Part shown: piece after piece, positions 1 to 9,159 of the stretch | Layout: each line of letters opens with the position of its first letter | How positions within the stretch are numbered: position 1 is the first letter of the stretch | Assembly: GCF_900215725.1 (NCBI RefSeq) | Contig: NZ_LT962469.1 | Span: 597,365 to 661,364 of the forward strand | Direction of reading: 5' to 3' | DNA: 64,000 nt | Source: Ezakiella peruensis | Lineage (GTDB): Bacteria; Bacillota; Clostridia; Tissierellales; Peptoniphilaceae | The notes under the pieces: generated by a model | The model's database searches: none | The model's input: the letters and a program-made list of their open reading frames with translations, nothing else | Told to the model about the DNA's origin: nothing | Translations under genes and position numbers: made by a program

Positions 1-506
1 TTAAGGAACTCGAAATTAATGAACAAATAAGGGATAGCAAAGTAAGACTCATCGATCAAAACGGTGATCAAATTGGTGTTTGTGATATTGAAAAGGCGTT
101 AGACTTAGCTCACGACCAAGATTTAGACCTTGTAAAAGTATCACCCAATGCTAAACCACCTGTATGCAGAATTTTAGATTATGGAAAGTACAGATATGAA
201 ATGCAAAAACGCGAAAAAGAAGCCAAGAAAAATCAAAAGGTTATCAAAGTTCGCGAAATGAAGATGACACCAAACATCGAAGAACATGATATGTCTGTCA
301 AGGCAGATAAAGTCAAGGAGTTTCTAAACGATGGAGACAAGGTAAAAATCTCTGTTAGATTTAGAGGCAGAGAAATGGGTCACACCGAAAAAGGTGTAGA
401 TGTACTTGAGCAATTCTTTGAAAAAATCGAGGACTTGGCAGTTGTCGACAAACCTGCAAAACTAGAAGGACGCAATATGGTTATGTACGTATTGCCGAAG
501 AGTTAA
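1..506 (+). CDS. infC: Translation initiation factor IF-3 (5' end cut by window)
   Basis: The open frame enters from the window edge (codons begin at base 3) and runs 167 codons to TAA at 504. It begins within [10 protein letters not shown] and contains the IF-3 N-domain, the [18 protein letters not shown] linker signature around residues 45-62, and the IF-3 C-domain with MTPNIEEHD and [12 protein letters not shown]-3 binds the 30S subunit and proofreads start-codon selection. Only a few N-terminal residues should be missing. It leads the conserved infC-rpmI-rplT operon; its promoter and any L20-type leader lie outside the window. Confidence 0.97.
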   Translation, partial: KELEINEQIRDSKVRLIDQNGDQIGVCDIEKALDLAHDQDLDLVKVSPNAKPPVCRILDYGKYRYEMQKREKEAKKNQKVIKVREMKMTPNIEEHDMSVKADKVKEFLNDGDKVKISVRFRGREMGHTEKGVDVLEQFFEKIEDLAVVDKPAKLEGRNMVMYVLPKS

Positions 507-525
507 ATACCAGAAGGAGGAAATT

Positions 526-717
526 ATGGCAAAATTAAAAACACACCGCGGAAGTGCAAAGAGATTTAAAAGAACCGCAAGCGGTGAATTAAAAAGATTT
601 AAGGCTTACAAGAGCCACATTACAGGAAAGAAATCTCCTAAGAGAATTCGTAGTTTAAGAAAAGGCACATTAGTTAGCAAAAGTGATATGAGAAGAATTT
701 CTCATATGATTCCATAA
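526..717 (+). CDS. rpmI: 50S ribosomal protein L35
   Basis: This 63-aa, strongly basic protein starts [20 protein letters not shown], the classic L35 N-terminus, and has the expected length. The start follows an AGGAGG ribosome binding site with good spacing. L35 is a small 23S-binding protein of the large subunit. It sits 19 bp after infC and 16 bp before rplT, the invariant bacterial order, so it is co-transcribed and probably subject to the operon's L20 feedback control. Confidence 0.98.
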   Translation: MAKLKTHRGSAKRFKRTASGELKRFKAYKSHITGKKSPKRIRSLRKGTLVSKSDMRRISHMIP

Positions 718-733
718 AGTTAGGAGGTTTAAA

Positions 734-1078
734 ATGGCTAGAGTAAAAAGATCTGTTTCAGGACGTAAAAAGAAGAACAAAGTAATGAAGCAAGCCAAAG
801 GTTACTATGGTGGGAAATCGAAATTATATAGAACTTCGATGGAAGCTGTACTAAAGAGCCAAAGCTATGCTTATGAAGGAAGAAAACAAAGGAAAAGAGA
901 CTTTAGAAAACTTTGGATTACTCGTATTAACGCAGCTGTAAGACCATACGGTCTATCATATTCAAAATTCATTGCAGCTCTTAAAGAAAACAATATCGAA
1001 GTTAACAGAAAGATTCTGTCTGAAATGGCAATTAATGACCCAGCAGGCTTCGAAAAACTTGTTGAATCTGTAAAATAA
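734..1078 (+). CDS. rplT: 50S ribosomal protein L20
   Basis: This 114-aa basic protein begins [20 protein letters not shown] and carries the L20 motifs [15 protein letters not shown] and [15 protein letters not shown]20 is an early 23S rRNA-binding assembly protein, and in many bacteria it represses its own operon by binding the infC leader. A strong AGGAGG precedes the start. It is the last gene of the operon; a weak hairpin with a T run follows at once. Confidence 0.98.
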   Translation: MARVKRSVSGRKKKNKVMKQAKGYYGGKSKLYRTSMEAVLKSQSYAYEGRKQRKRDFRKLWITRINAAVRPYGLSYSKFIAALKENNIEVNRKILSEMAINDPAGFEKLVESVK

Positions 1079-1104
1079 GCTTTACAAATTCTTGCTTGAT
1101 TTTT
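1072..1104 (+). terminator. Weak intrinsic terminator after rplT
   Basis: AAAATAAGC (1072-1080, including the stop codon) can pair with GCTTGATTTT (1094-1104) with one bulged G and a 13-nt loop. The stem is AT-rich, so termination may be partial. Confidence 0.4.
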
Positions 1105-1127
1105 AAAAGCATATAAGATAATATAAT
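1096..1127 (+). promoter_or_regulatory. Candidate ackA promoter
   Basis: TTGATT (1096-1101) lies 17 bp before TAATAT (1119-1124); a perfect TATAAT overlaps at 1122-1127 but with a 20-bp spacer. It is upstream of ackA and partly shared with the preceding hairpin. Confidence 0.4.
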
Positions 1128-1160
1128 ATATAAGTGATAATTTATTGAAAGGAACAGAAT

Positions 1161-2354
1161 ATGAATATACTTGTAATTAACTGTGGAAGTTCTTCACTAA
1201 AATATCAATTAATTGATATGACCAATGAAGATGTTTTATGCAAAGGTTTGGTAGAAAGAATTGGAATTGAAGGTTCAGTTTTAACTCACAAAATCAACGG
1301 AGAAAAATTTGTTGTTGAAGAAGAAATGAAAGACCATAAAAAGGCTCTTGAACTTGTTTTAGAACAACTTCTTCACAAAGATCACGGCGCTATTAAGAGC
1401 TTGGATGAAATTTCAGCTGTTGGACATAGAGTTGTTCACGGCGGAGAAAAATTCAATGACTCAGTTGTAGTAAATGATGAAGTTCTTTCAGAAATCAGAG
1501 CTTGCATAGAGTTAGCTCCACTTCACAACCCAGCAAATATCATGGGAATTGAAGCTATTCAAGAATTGATGAAAGAAACACCAAACGTTGTAGTATTTGA
1601 TACAGCTTTCCACCAAACAATGCCAATGGAAAACTATTTATATGCATTGCCATATGAATACTACGAAAAGTATGCTGTACGTAGATATGGCTTCCACGGA
1701 ACAAGTCATAACTTTGTATCTAAAAGAGCAGCAGAAATTTTAGGTAAAAAACGTGAAGATTTAAGAATTATTACTTGTCACCTTGGAAATGGTAGCTCAA
1801 TGGCAGCTATTGACCATGGCAAGGTTATCGATACATCAATGGGACTTACTCCACTTGAAGGTGTATGCATGGGTACAAGATCAGGTGATATTGACCCTGC
1901 AATTATTCCTTTCATTATGGATAAGGAAAATTTAAACGCTCAAGAAATTAGCGATATGCTAAATAAGAAGAGTGGGGTTCTTGCAATTTCAGGTGTAAGC
2001 TCAGACTTTAGAGATATAGAAGCAGAAGCTGAAAAAGGAAACAAGAGAGCTAAGGTTGCCTTAGACCAATTTGCAAACCGCGTAAGGAAGTACATTGGTG
2101 CTTACGCAACTCAAATGGGCGGCGTCGATGTAATCGTATTTACAGCTGGCGTTGGTGAAAACTCTATTGAAATGAGAGAAGACATCATGTCCAAGCTAGA
2201 ATTTTTGGGAACAAAAATTGACAAAGAAAAGAACAATGTTCGTGGAAAAGAAGCAATTATCAGCACAGATGATTCAAAGGTAGTAGCTATTACTGTTCCT
2301 ACTAACGAAGAATTGATGATTGCAAGAGATACATTAAGATTAACTACAAAATAA
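1161..2354 (+). CDS. ackA: Acetate kinase
   Basis: This 397-aa protein matches acetate kinase in full length. It has the N-terminal phosphate-binding [11 protein letters not shown], the catalytic-arginine region GHRVVHGG, the HGTSH motif near residue 180, and the ATP-site FTAGVGENS near residue 327. It interconverts acetyl phosphate plus ADP with acetate plus ATP, giving substrate-level ATP in fermentation. pta is not adjacent. rpmF follows 31 bp downstream; a yceD/DUF177 gene often found at ackA-rpmF junctions is absent. The start follows GAAAGGAAC. Confidence 0.98.
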   Translation: MNILVINCGSSSLKYQLIDMTNEDVLCKGLVERIGIEGSVLTHKINGEKFVVEEEMKDHKKALELVLEQLLHKDHGAIKSLDEISAVGHRVVHGGEKFNDSVVVNDEVLSEIRACIELAPLHNPANIMGIEAIQELMKETPNVVVFDTAFHQTMPMENYLYALPYEYYEKYAVRRYGFHGTSHNFVSKRAAEILGKKREDLRIITCHLGNGSSMAAIDHGKVIDTSMGLTPLEGVCMGTRSGDIDPAIIPFIMDKENLNAQEISDMLNKKSGVLAISGVSSDFRDIEAEAEKGNKRAKVALDQFANRVRKYIGAYATQMGGVDVIVFTAGVGENSIEMREDIMSKLEFLGTKIDKEKNNVRGKEAIISTDDSKVVAITVPTNEELMIARDTLRLTTK

Positions 2355-2385
2355 TTAATCTTTAAAATAATTATGGAGGTGTAAT

Positions 2386-2565
2386 ATGGCAGTACCTAAG
2401 AGAAAAACTGGTAAAGCTAGAACAGCTAAGAGAAGAGCTTCTTCTTATACTCTTCCTAGAGTAACAGTTATAAATTGCCCTGAATGTGGAGAACCAAAGA
2501 GACCACACAGAGTATGCCCACACTGTGGATATTATAATAAACAAGAAGTAATTACAGTTGAGTAA
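2386..2565 (+). CDS. rpmF: 50S ribosomal protein L32
   Basis: This 59-aa protein begins MAVPKRKTGKARTAKRRASS and has the L32 zinc-ribbon cysteines in the pattern CPECG...CPHCG, so it is the zinc-binding (C+) form. A GGAGGTG ribosome binding site precedes the ATG. It lies directly behind ackA and is closed by a strong hairpin. L32 belongs to the large ribosomal subunit near the exit tunnel. Confidence 0.97.
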   Translation: MAVPKRKTGKARTAKRRASSYTLPRVTVINCPECGEPKRPHRVCPHCGYYNKQEVITVE

Positions 2566-2569
2566 TATT

Positions 2570-2608
2570 AATATGGATGGTATTTTTCTATGCCATCCAT
2601 ATTCTTTT
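2570..2608 (+). terminator. Intrinsic terminator after rpmF
   Basis: A perfect 11-bp stem, AATATGGATGG (2570-2580) with CCATCCATATT (2593-2603), is followed by a short T-rich tract (CTTTT). Confidence 0.8.
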
Positions 2609-2629
2609 AATAAAATAAGAGAGGTATAA

Positions 2630-3607
2630 ATGAAGTTTCTATTAGATGCAAATGGACTAGATGATGGCAGTTCAGTTGTAATTGATGCAGGTAGAATGGC
2701 AAAAGAAAAACTCGGTATAGACATTACCATAATAGGTAAGGCAGATATTGAAGATGCAGTTATTAAAAGTGGCTGTAAATTTTTGCTTGCAAGTGAAGAA
2801 ATTAGCACAGATGAACATAACCCTGCATTTGCTATTAGAAACAAAAAAGATTCGTCAATAACTAAGGGCTTATACGCATTAAAAAAAGGTGAATATGACG
2901 CATTTGTTTCCGGTGGAAGTACGGGAGCAGTTTTTGCTGGAGCTTCTTTAATAGTTGGTAGAATTCCAGGTGTTGATAGAGCTGCGCTTATGGTTCCTGT
3001 ACCAACAGTTAAAGGTTTTTCATATATGATAGATGCTGGAGCTAATGTTGATTGCACACCTGAAATGCTCAAGAATTTTGCAATTATTGCTAGTAACTAT
3101 GTTAACCTTACTCAAAAGATAGAAAATCCTTCAGTTATGCTAATAAATAATGGCATAGAAGAAAGCAAAGGAACAGTTTTGACAAGAGAAACATATCAGC
3201 TTCTCAAAGAATCTGATCTTAATTTTAAAGGCAATCTTGAAGCAAGGTATCTTTTTGATGGAGAGGCCGATGTAATAGTAACAGATGGTTTTTCTGGAAA
3301 TCTTTTGCTAAAAGGATTTGAAGGGGAATTTAGATTTGTATTAAGGTTGTTAAAAGAGACAGCTTACACAAATATTTTTACTAAGCTTGGCATGCTACTT
3401 TTGAAAAAACATTTGAAAAATAATTTTAAAAAGCTTGATGCAAACCAATATGGTGGCGTTCCAATCATGGGTCTAAAAAAAGTAGTTGTGAAAGCTCATG
3501 GAAATTCCAACGCTGAGGCTTTTTATAATTCAATAAAAGTTGCAAAAGAAACGTATGAGTCGAATCTAATAGAGTATTTAACTAACTTATTTAAAACGGA
3601 GGTATAA
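2630..3607 (+). CDS. plsX: Phosphate acyltransferase PlsX (divergent)
   Basis: At 325 aa it has PlsX length and landmarks: KKDSS, TGA, IVGRIPGVDRAAL, DAGANVDC, DVIVTDGFSGN, the YGGVP region and KAHGNSNAEA. PlsX converts acyl-ACP and phosphate to acyl phosphate for PlsY in phospholipid synthesis. Usually strict motifs are altered: the N-terminal DAMGGD reads DANGLDD, SAGNTGA reads SGGSTGA, and NIGEE reads NNGIEE. It directly precedes acpP with no fabD or fabG between, unlike the common Firmicute cluster. The start follows GAGAGGT. Identity is firm; activity with the altered motifs is inferred. Confidence 0.9.
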   Translation: MKFLLDANGLDDGSSVVIDAGRMAKEKLGIDITIIGKADIEDAVIKSGCKFLLASEEISTDEHNPAFAIRNKKDSSITKGLYALKKGEYDAFVSGGSTGAVFAGASLIVGRIPGVDRAALMVPVPTVKGFSYMIDAGANVDCTPEMLKNFAIIASNYVNLTQKIENPSVMLINNGIEESKGTVLTRETYQLLKESDLNFKGNLEARYLFDGEADVIVTDGFSGNLLLKGFEGEFRFVLRLLKETAYTNIFTKLGMLLLKKHLKNNFKKLDANQYGGVPIMGLKKVVVKAHGNSNAEAFYNSIKVAKETYESNLIEYLTNLFKTEV

Positions 3608-3608
3608 A

Positions 3609-3848
3609 ATGAGCAATCTGGATAACAAAATTTTAGAGTTAATAAGTGAGCAATTTGGTACTCCAATCGAAAAGCTAACTAGAGAGGTTTCATTTAAGGA
3701 TGACTTAAATGCAGATTCATTGGATTTAGTTGAACTTATCATGGCTATCGAACTAGAACTTGGCCTTGAAGCTGAAGATGGTGATCTAGAGTCTATAGCT
3801 ACAATTGGAGATTGCTTAGATTACGTGAATAAAGTGCAAAATGCATAA
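3609..3848 (+). CDS. acpP: Acyl carrier protein
   Basis: This 79-aa acidic protein has the phosphopantetheine site LNADSLDLVELIMAIE, with Ser37 as the expected attachment residue. It carries acyl chains for PlsX and other acyl transferases. The start lies 1 bp after plsX behind GGAGG, so the two are co-transcribed and likely translationally coupled. A hairpin follows the stop. Confidence 0.97.
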   Translation: MSNLDNKILELISEQFGTPIEKLTREVSFKDDLNADSLDLVELIMAIELELGLEAEDGDLESIATIGDCLDYVNKVQNA

Positions 3849-3851
3849 GTG

Positions 3852-3877
3852 AAATCCAGATATTATATCTGGATTTT
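3852..3877 (+). terminator. Hairpin between acpP and smc
   Basis: AAATCCAGATA (3852-3862) pairs perfectly with TATCTGGATTT (3866-3876) over a 3-nt loop, ending in Ts. It is likely a terminator or attenuator before smc, whose start is only 19 bp downstream. Confidence 0.65.
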
Positions 3878-3895
3878 GTTAAAGTTGGAGGAAAA

Positions 3896-6800
3896 TTGTT
3901 ACTTAAAGAGTTACAGATTAGGGGCTTTAAGAGCTTCTTAAACAATACAATTATAAAATTTCCACCAGGTGTTACTGCAATAGTTGGTCCTAATGGCTCA
4001 GGTAAGAGCAATATTTCTGATGCAATTAGATGGGTCTTAGGTGAATCTAGCGTCAAAAGTCTTAGAGGAGCAAAGATGGAAGATATTATCTTTAAAGGAA
4101 CAGATAATATCAAACCAGTTAGCTTTGCTGAAGTTTCTATAACATTTTCTGATTGCAAGATCGAAGATATTCCATATGATGAAATTGTTGTTACTAGAAG
4201 ACTTTTTAGGGATGGGACTAGTGAGTATCTTATAAATAAAAATAAGGTTCGCCTGCGCGACATAAGAGAACTATTTATGGATACAGGTATTGGTAGAGAT
4301 GGTTATTCACTTATAGGTCAAGGGCAAATCGATAATGTTCTTTCAAATAGACCTGAGGATAGAAGAGATATTTTTGAAGAAGCATCTGGCATTTCTCTTT
4401 ACAAATATAAAAAAGAAGAAGCCTTAAGAAAAATTGAACGCTCAAATGATGATCTAGATCGTTTGTGCGATATTTTTGATGAGATAAATAGGCAATATAC
4501 TTACTTAGAAGCCGAAAGTATAAAGACAGAAAAGTATAATAATGTAATTTTAGAAAAAAACACTCTAGAGCTTGATCTTTTATACTACGGCATAAAAAAG
4601 AATTTAGAAGATTTTGAAAACATTTCCAAAGACAAAGAACTTATCCAATCTGATTTAAATTCCACCAAAGTTGAGATTGAGAAACTTGAATCCAACAAAG
4701 GTGATATGAATAAAGAAATTGAGGATTTAGACCTTAAGATTCAGGCCTTAAATGATGTTAAAATGTCTAAATTTAGGGAATTTTCTGAAATAAAATCTTC
4801 ACATAACATAAATATTGAAAGAAAAAAACACATTCAAGACTCTATACAAGAGTTGAATGATAGCATTGAAAGTGCCTATAAAAATATAGATACAATATCC
4901 AATGAAAATTTATCTCTTAAAGATTCACTAGAAAATTGGCAGGCGAAAGATTCGAGTTCTTTTGATTTAGAAATAAATAAGAAGAGGTCAAGACTTAAAG
5001 AAGTTGAGAGTGAACTAAATACAATTAGGGAAGAAGACCATAAAAATGAACTACTTAAGCTGGAAAGTCAAGCCAACACACAGATTAGGGATGAAAAGAT
5101 TAAGCTCTATGAAGGTGAATTTGATAAATTATCAAATGAATTAAATGATTTAAATGTAAAAATCCAAGAGTTTACAGCAGATTTGAAGGAAAAGAATATT
5201 CAAAATACAAGCTTAATTGATGAAGTGAAGAGTTTAAGTGATAAGCTTGCGGACTATAATGATTTATTGAGGTCTAAATCTTTAGAAAATGAAGATATTT
5301 CTGTTAATATTTCTAATATTTCAAATCAATACAATAATGCCAAGCTCAATTTAGATTTTAATAAGAATATTTTGGATAAAAATGAATTATTTTATCAGCC
5401 GATTAAGTTCTTAGAGAAAAACTACAATGAAAATGATGGTTATTTAGGGACTTTAGTTAGCAGAATAAATACTGACTCAAGCTATGTAAAAGCAATTGAA
5501 ACTGCTTTGGGTTCAAGATTGCAATATGTTTTTGCCAAATCAGTAAGAGATGCCAAGGCTATGATCGCTGAGTTAAATTCTAAAAAAGCTGGTAGAGCTA
5601 CATTTTTACCATTGGACACAACAAACAAGTCAAAGACACAAGTTATGCAAAACAAGTCGGATGGTGTTTTGGGCTATGCAATTGAGTTTGTGGTAGCAGA
5701 AGAGCCATATAAATCAATTATCTCATACTTGTTAAAGGATATTGTGGTTGTTGATAATATTGACACAGGAATTAAGTATCAAAAGAAATATAAAATGATA
5801 GTTACTCAAAATGGTGAGCAGTTTAACCAATATGGAGCCATCACTGGAGGTACATCATACAGGGAGAAACAAACTCCTTTGTCAATTAAAGCTAAGATAA
5901 GCCAACTTGAAGAAGATATTAAAAAATATAGTGAAGAACTAATTGTACTAGAAAAAAGCAGAGCGGATTATCAAGGTCAAATCGAGGCTCTAAAAGAAAA
6001 TATTGAATCGACCAATAATCTTCTTTTGGATAAAACATCTCAAACAAAAATCCTAAGAGACACAATTCTTCAAAGAGAAAATGAAATGGCTAGCATGAAA
6101 AATCTTTTAGAAGAGAAACAAATTACTAAGGATAGGATAAAATCGAATCTTGAAGACTTATCTAATATAGACTCAACTGTTGAGTTTAAAGAGATTGACA
6201 CATTAAGATTGAATCAACTAGTAGAGGAACAAAAAATCTTGATTAACTCTATTGATGATTTAGAAAGCAAGAGGCAGGACTCGGTTGATAAGATATTAGA
6301 GCGGTCAAATATTAAATATAAGATTGAAAGCAATGAAATTAAGTTAGAAGAAATCAAGAATGATATTATCCTAAAAAAAGAAAGATTATCAGAAAGAGAA
6401 AAAGAACTTGATGAGCTTAAAGACTTAGCTGACCAAAGTTTAAAAGAACTCTCTAGGATAGAAGATCTTCAAAAACATGATGACGATGAAATTTTGCTTA
6501 TGCAAAATAAAAAGCAAGATGTAAAAAATAAAATTTTAGACTTAGATCGTCTCTTGAAGATTAAGCAAGAAGATACTATTAAATTAGAAAACAAGCTTAA
6601 CCAACAAGACCTTAAAGAAGTTCGCCTGGACGAAAGCATAGAAAACTTTAAAGTGGATATCTCAAATAGGGGCTATGCTTACGAGGAATTTATTAACGAA
6701 GCTAGAGATACAAAAAATCTAAGAGAGAAAAGAGATACTATTGCAAAAATTGATAAAATTATAGAAAATTTAGGAATGGTTAATCTAAACGCTATCAATG

Positions 6801-7384
6801 AATTTAAAGAACTAAGCGAAAGAAAAGTTTTTTATGAGAAACAAATTTCAGATATAGAAAAGACTATAAGTGATTTAAATTCTATAATTGCAGGAATCAA
6901 CCAAGATATGAAAGTTCAATTTAAGGATAATATGGAAAAAATCCGCCTTAACTTCCAAAAGGTCTTCAAAAAGTTATTTAATGGTGGTGAAGCAGATTTA
7001 TATTTAGTAGATGAATCAGATCCATTAAACTCAGGTATTACAATTGTTGCAAAGCCACCAGGAAAAAAACTTCAAGCTTTGAGTTTGCTATCAGGTGGAG
7101 AAAAAACGCTAACTGCAATGGCTCTTTTATTTGCAATACTAGAGTTAAAACCTGCACCATTTTGCATACTTGACGAAATTGATGCGGCCCTTGACGATAT
7201 CAATATCTCAAGGTATACCAAATTTTTAAATGAACTAGCAAGAGACTCACAATTCTTAATTATTACTCATAGAAAAACTACTTTAGAAGTTGCAGATACT
7301 ATTTACGGTGTTTGCATGAGAGATAAGGGTGTAAGTGAAATAATTAGCGTTAGAGTAGAAGATTATATTGAGGAGGCAATATAG
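3896..7384 (+). CDS. smc: Chromosome segregation protein SMC
   Basis: This 1162-aa protein has the full SMC plan. Walker A GPNGSGKS is at residues 31-38, followed by two long Glu/Lys-rich coiled coils around a hinge near residues 500-660 (ending AITGG). The ABC signature LSGGE is at 1065-1069 and Walker B ILDEIDAALDD near 1091. SMC dimers with ScpA/ScpB compact and segregate the chromosome. Translation starts at TTG behind TTGGAGG. rnc, commonly just upstream, is absent; ftsY follows directly, as usual. Confidence 0.98.
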   Translation: MLLKELQIRGFKSFLNNTIIKFPPGVTAIVGPNGSGKSNISDAIRWVLGESSVKSLRGAKMEDIIFKGTDNIKPVSFAEVSITFSDCKIEDIPYDEIVVTRRLFRDGTSEYLINKNKVRLRDIRELFMDTGIGRDGYSLIGQGQIDNVLSNRPEDRRDIFEEASGISLYKYKKEEALRKIERSNDDLDRLCDIFDEINRQYTYLEAESIKTEKYNNVILEKNTLELDLLYYGIKKNLEDFENISKDKELIQSDLNSTKVEIEKLESNKGDMNKEIEDLDLKIQALNDVKMSKFREFSEIKSSHNINIERKKHIQDSIQELNDSIESAYKNIDTISNENLSLKDSLENWQAKDSSSFDLEINKKRSRLKEVESELNTIREEDHKNELLKLESQANTQIRDEKIKLYEGEFDKLSNELNDLNVKIQEFTADLKEKNIQNTSLIDEVKSLSDKLADYNDLLRSKSLENEDISVNISNISNQYNNAKLNLDFNKNILDKNELFYQPIKFLEKNYNENDGYLGTLVSRINTDSSYVKAIETALGSRLQYVFAKSVRDAKAMIAELNSKKAGRATFLPLDTTNKSKTQVMQNKSDGVLGYAIEFVVAEEPYKSIISYLLKDIVVVDNIDTGIKYQKKYKMIVTQNGEQFNQYGAITGGTSYREKQTPLSIKAKISQLEEDIKKYSEELIVLEKSRADYQGQIEALKENIESTNNLLLDKTSQTKILRDTILQRENEMASMKNLLEEKQITKDRIKSNLEDLSNIDSTVEFKEIDTLRLNQLVEEQKILINSIDDLESKRQDSVDKILERSNIKYKIESNEIKLEEIKNDIILKKERLSEREKELDELKDLADQSLKELSRIEDLQKHDDDEILLMQNKKQDVKNKILDLDRLLKIKQEDTIKLENKLNQQDLKEVRLDESIENFKVDISNRGYAYEEFINEARDTKNLREKRDTIAKIDKIIENLGMVNLNAINEFKELSERKVFYEKQISDIEKTISDLNSIIAGINQDMKVQFKDNMEKIRLNFQKVFKKLFNGGEADLYLVDESDPLNSGITIVAKPPGKKLQALSLLSGGEKTLTAMALLFAILELKPAPFCILDEIDAALDDINISRYTKFLNELARDSQFLIITHRKTTLEVADTIYGVCMRDKGVSEIISVRVEDYIEEAI

Positions 7385-8719
7385 ATGTTTAATTGGTTTA
7401 AGGATAAATTTAAGAAAAAAGATAAAGAAATAGTTGAAGCATCCAAGGATGTCGAAGAAAAATTAGAAGATCTTTCAGATAATTTTGCTGAAGACATGGA
7501 GAATTTATCAGAAAATATTTCGGAAAAAGCTGATGACATTAAAGTAAAAACTCAAGAATTATCTGAAAAAATAACTGAAGTCCAAGAGGATGTGGCTGAA
7601 AAAACTGAAGAATTTATAGATAAGGCAGATGATGCTTTTGATAAAAATGTAAATGATGTTAAAGATAATATAAAGGCAGCAGAAGAAAATATAGATGAAA
7701 AGACTGAAAAAATAGAAGCTAAAGTTAATAAAGAAAAAAAGTTAATTAAAGAAGAAGTAAAGGAAGTTTCTGAAAAGATTAAAGAGGACAAACCTGAGCA
7801 AAAAGGTATGTTTAAAAAGCTTTTTGATGGATTAAATAAGACTAGGAAAAATCTTGTCTATCAAATGAATTCTGTTTTCCAAGCCAATGAAATAAATGAT
7901 GATTTCTATGATGAGCTTGAGGAAATTTTAGTTATGAGCGACATTGGTGCTATGACTACCATGACCATAATTGATGAACTCAAAGATAGAATTATTGATA
8001 AAAATATTCACAATGCTGCAGACGCAAAAGATCTTTTAAAAGAGGTTATGTTAGATACCCTAAACGAAAATATTGAGTCAAACGATTTAAAACTTTTGCC
8101 AACCCCATCAATTGTTATGTTGGTTGGTGTTAATGGTGTAGGTAAGACAACTACAGTTGGAAAACTTGCCTACCAGTTTAAACAAGAGGGTATGAGCGTT
8201 GCAATTATAGCGGCTGATACATTTAGGGCAGCGGCTATAGAACAACTAGAGGTCTGGGGTGAAAGGGCTGATGTAAAAGTTATTAGCCAAGCAGAAGGTG
8301 CTGATCCAGCAAGTGTTGTTTTTGATGGACTTGATTACTCAATTAAGAATAATATCGACATTACAATAATTGATACAGCAGGACGCTTGCACAACAAAGT
8401 TAATTTAATGAATGAGCTTAACAAAATCAGAAGAATAATTGATAAAAAGATGCCAAATGCAACACTTGAAGTTATTATGGCTTTGGATGCAACTACTGGA
8501 CAAAATGCTCTTCTGCAACTCAAAGAGTTTAAAGAGGTTTCTGAAGTAACAGGTGTTGCTCTTACAAAGTTAGATGGAACGGCTAAAGGCGGTGTAATTA
8601 TCCCTATTCAACATGAAATTGGCATTCCTGTAAAGATTATTGGAGTGGGCGAAAGCATTTATGACTTACAACCTTTTGATCCGAAATTATTTGTAGATGC
8701 AATTTTTGAAGAAAATTAA
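7385..8719 (+). CDS. ftsY: Signal recognition particle receptor FtsY
   Basis: This 444-aa protein has a C-terminal SRP-GTPase NG domain from about residue 141: G1 GVNGVGKTT at 248-256, DTFRAAA, DTAGR and TKLDGTAKGG. It receives ribosome-SRP complexes at the membrane. The first 140 residues form a charged, acidic, helical extension of degenerate about 11-residue units rich in E, K and D, giving a protein about 100 residues longer than short Firmicute FtsY forms. The start abuts the smc stop behind GAGGAGG. A new promoter follows the gene. Confidence 0.97.
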   Translation: MFNWFKDKFKKKDKEIVEASKDVEEKLEDLSDNFAEDMENLSENISEKADDIKVKTQELSEKITEVQEDVAEKTEEFIDKADDAFDKNVNDVKDNIKAAEENIDEKTEKIEAKVNKEKKLIKEEVKEVSEKIKEDKPEQKGMFKKLFDGLNKTRKNLVYQMNSVFQANEINDDFYDELEEILVMSDIGAMTTMTIIDELKDRIIDKNIHNAADAKDLLKEVMLDTLNENIESNDLKLLPTPSIVMLVGVNGVGKTTTVGKLAYQFKQEGMSVAIIAADTFRAAAIEQLEVWGERADVKVISQAEGADPASVVFDGLDYSIKNNIDITIIDTAGRLHNKVNLMNELNKIRRIIDKKMPNATLEVIMALDATTGQNALLQLKEFKEVSEVTGVALTKLDGTAKGGVIIPIQHEIGIPVKIIGVGESIYDLQPFDPKLFVDAIFEEN

Positions 8720-8738
8720 AATTATTAGCCAAAAGGGG

Positions 8739-8767
8739 TTGACAACAAGTAAAATGCATGGTAAAAT
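8739..8767 (+). promoter_or_regulatory. Sigma-A type promoter for ylxM-ffh
   Basis: Perfect -35 TTGACA (8739-8744), 17-bp spacer, -10 TAAAAT (8762-8767). The expected start lies near 8774. Confidence 0.82.
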
Positions 8768-8773
8768 AAACAA

Positions 8774-8792
8774 GTCAACAAAAAAAGTTGAC
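8774..8792 (+). promoter_or_regulatory. GTCAAC/GTTGAC hairpin or operator in ylxM leader
   Basis: GTCAAC (8774-8779) and GTTGAC (8787-8792) flank seven As, right at the start of the predicted transcript. GTTGAC also occurs at the -35 region (8738-8743), so three half-sites of one hexamer lie within 55 bp. Confidence 0.45.
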
Positions 8793-8802
8793 AGGTGGTA
8801 AG

Positions 8803-9156
8803 ATGATTTATCATTTTGAAGCAAGTGTTTTGTATGATTTCTATAGTACTCTTTTAACTGACAAACAAAAAGATGCTATTGATTTGTATTACAACGATGA
8901 TTTGACTATGACAGAGATCGCCGACAATTTAGGCGTATCTAAACAGGCAGTTAGCAATTTGATCAAAAGTGCTAATGAGAAGTTACAGGCCTTTGAAGAA
9001 GACCTTCACTTGGCTGATATGTTTTATAAGAGTCAAAAAATTAAAGAGGATTTAATTTCCTTACACGAAAAGGGAAAGAAAACAGAAGATTTTCCTAAAG
9101 ACATCCTCTTGAAAATCGAAAACATAATAGATGAATTTAAAAGTATTGAAAGGTGA
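8803..9156 (+). CDS. ylxM: YlxM/p13 family helix-turn-helix protein
   Basis: This 117-aa protein resembles YlxM (UPF0122). Its N-terminal half is a sigma-70 region-4-like helix-turn-helix with DKQKDAIDLYYNDDLTMTEI and GVSKQAVSN. YlxM genes usually sit just upstream of ffh, and the product is reported to associate with SRP; its precise role is not settled. I choose ATG 8803 behind AGGTGG rather than the in-frame TTG at 8788, which lies in the leader hairpin. It ends 3 bp before ffh. Confidence 0.92.
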   Translation: MIYHFEASVLYDFYSTLLTDKQKDAIDLYYNDDLTMTEIADNLGVSKQAVSNLIKSANEKLQAFEEDLHLADMFYKSQKIKEDLISLHEKGKKTEDFPKDILLKIENIIDEFKSIER

Positions 9157-9159
9157 AAT

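Noticed and set aside
2371-3072. 233-codon open frame on the minus strand
   Set aside because: Antisense to rpmF and plsX and runs through the rpmF terminator; no protein signature.
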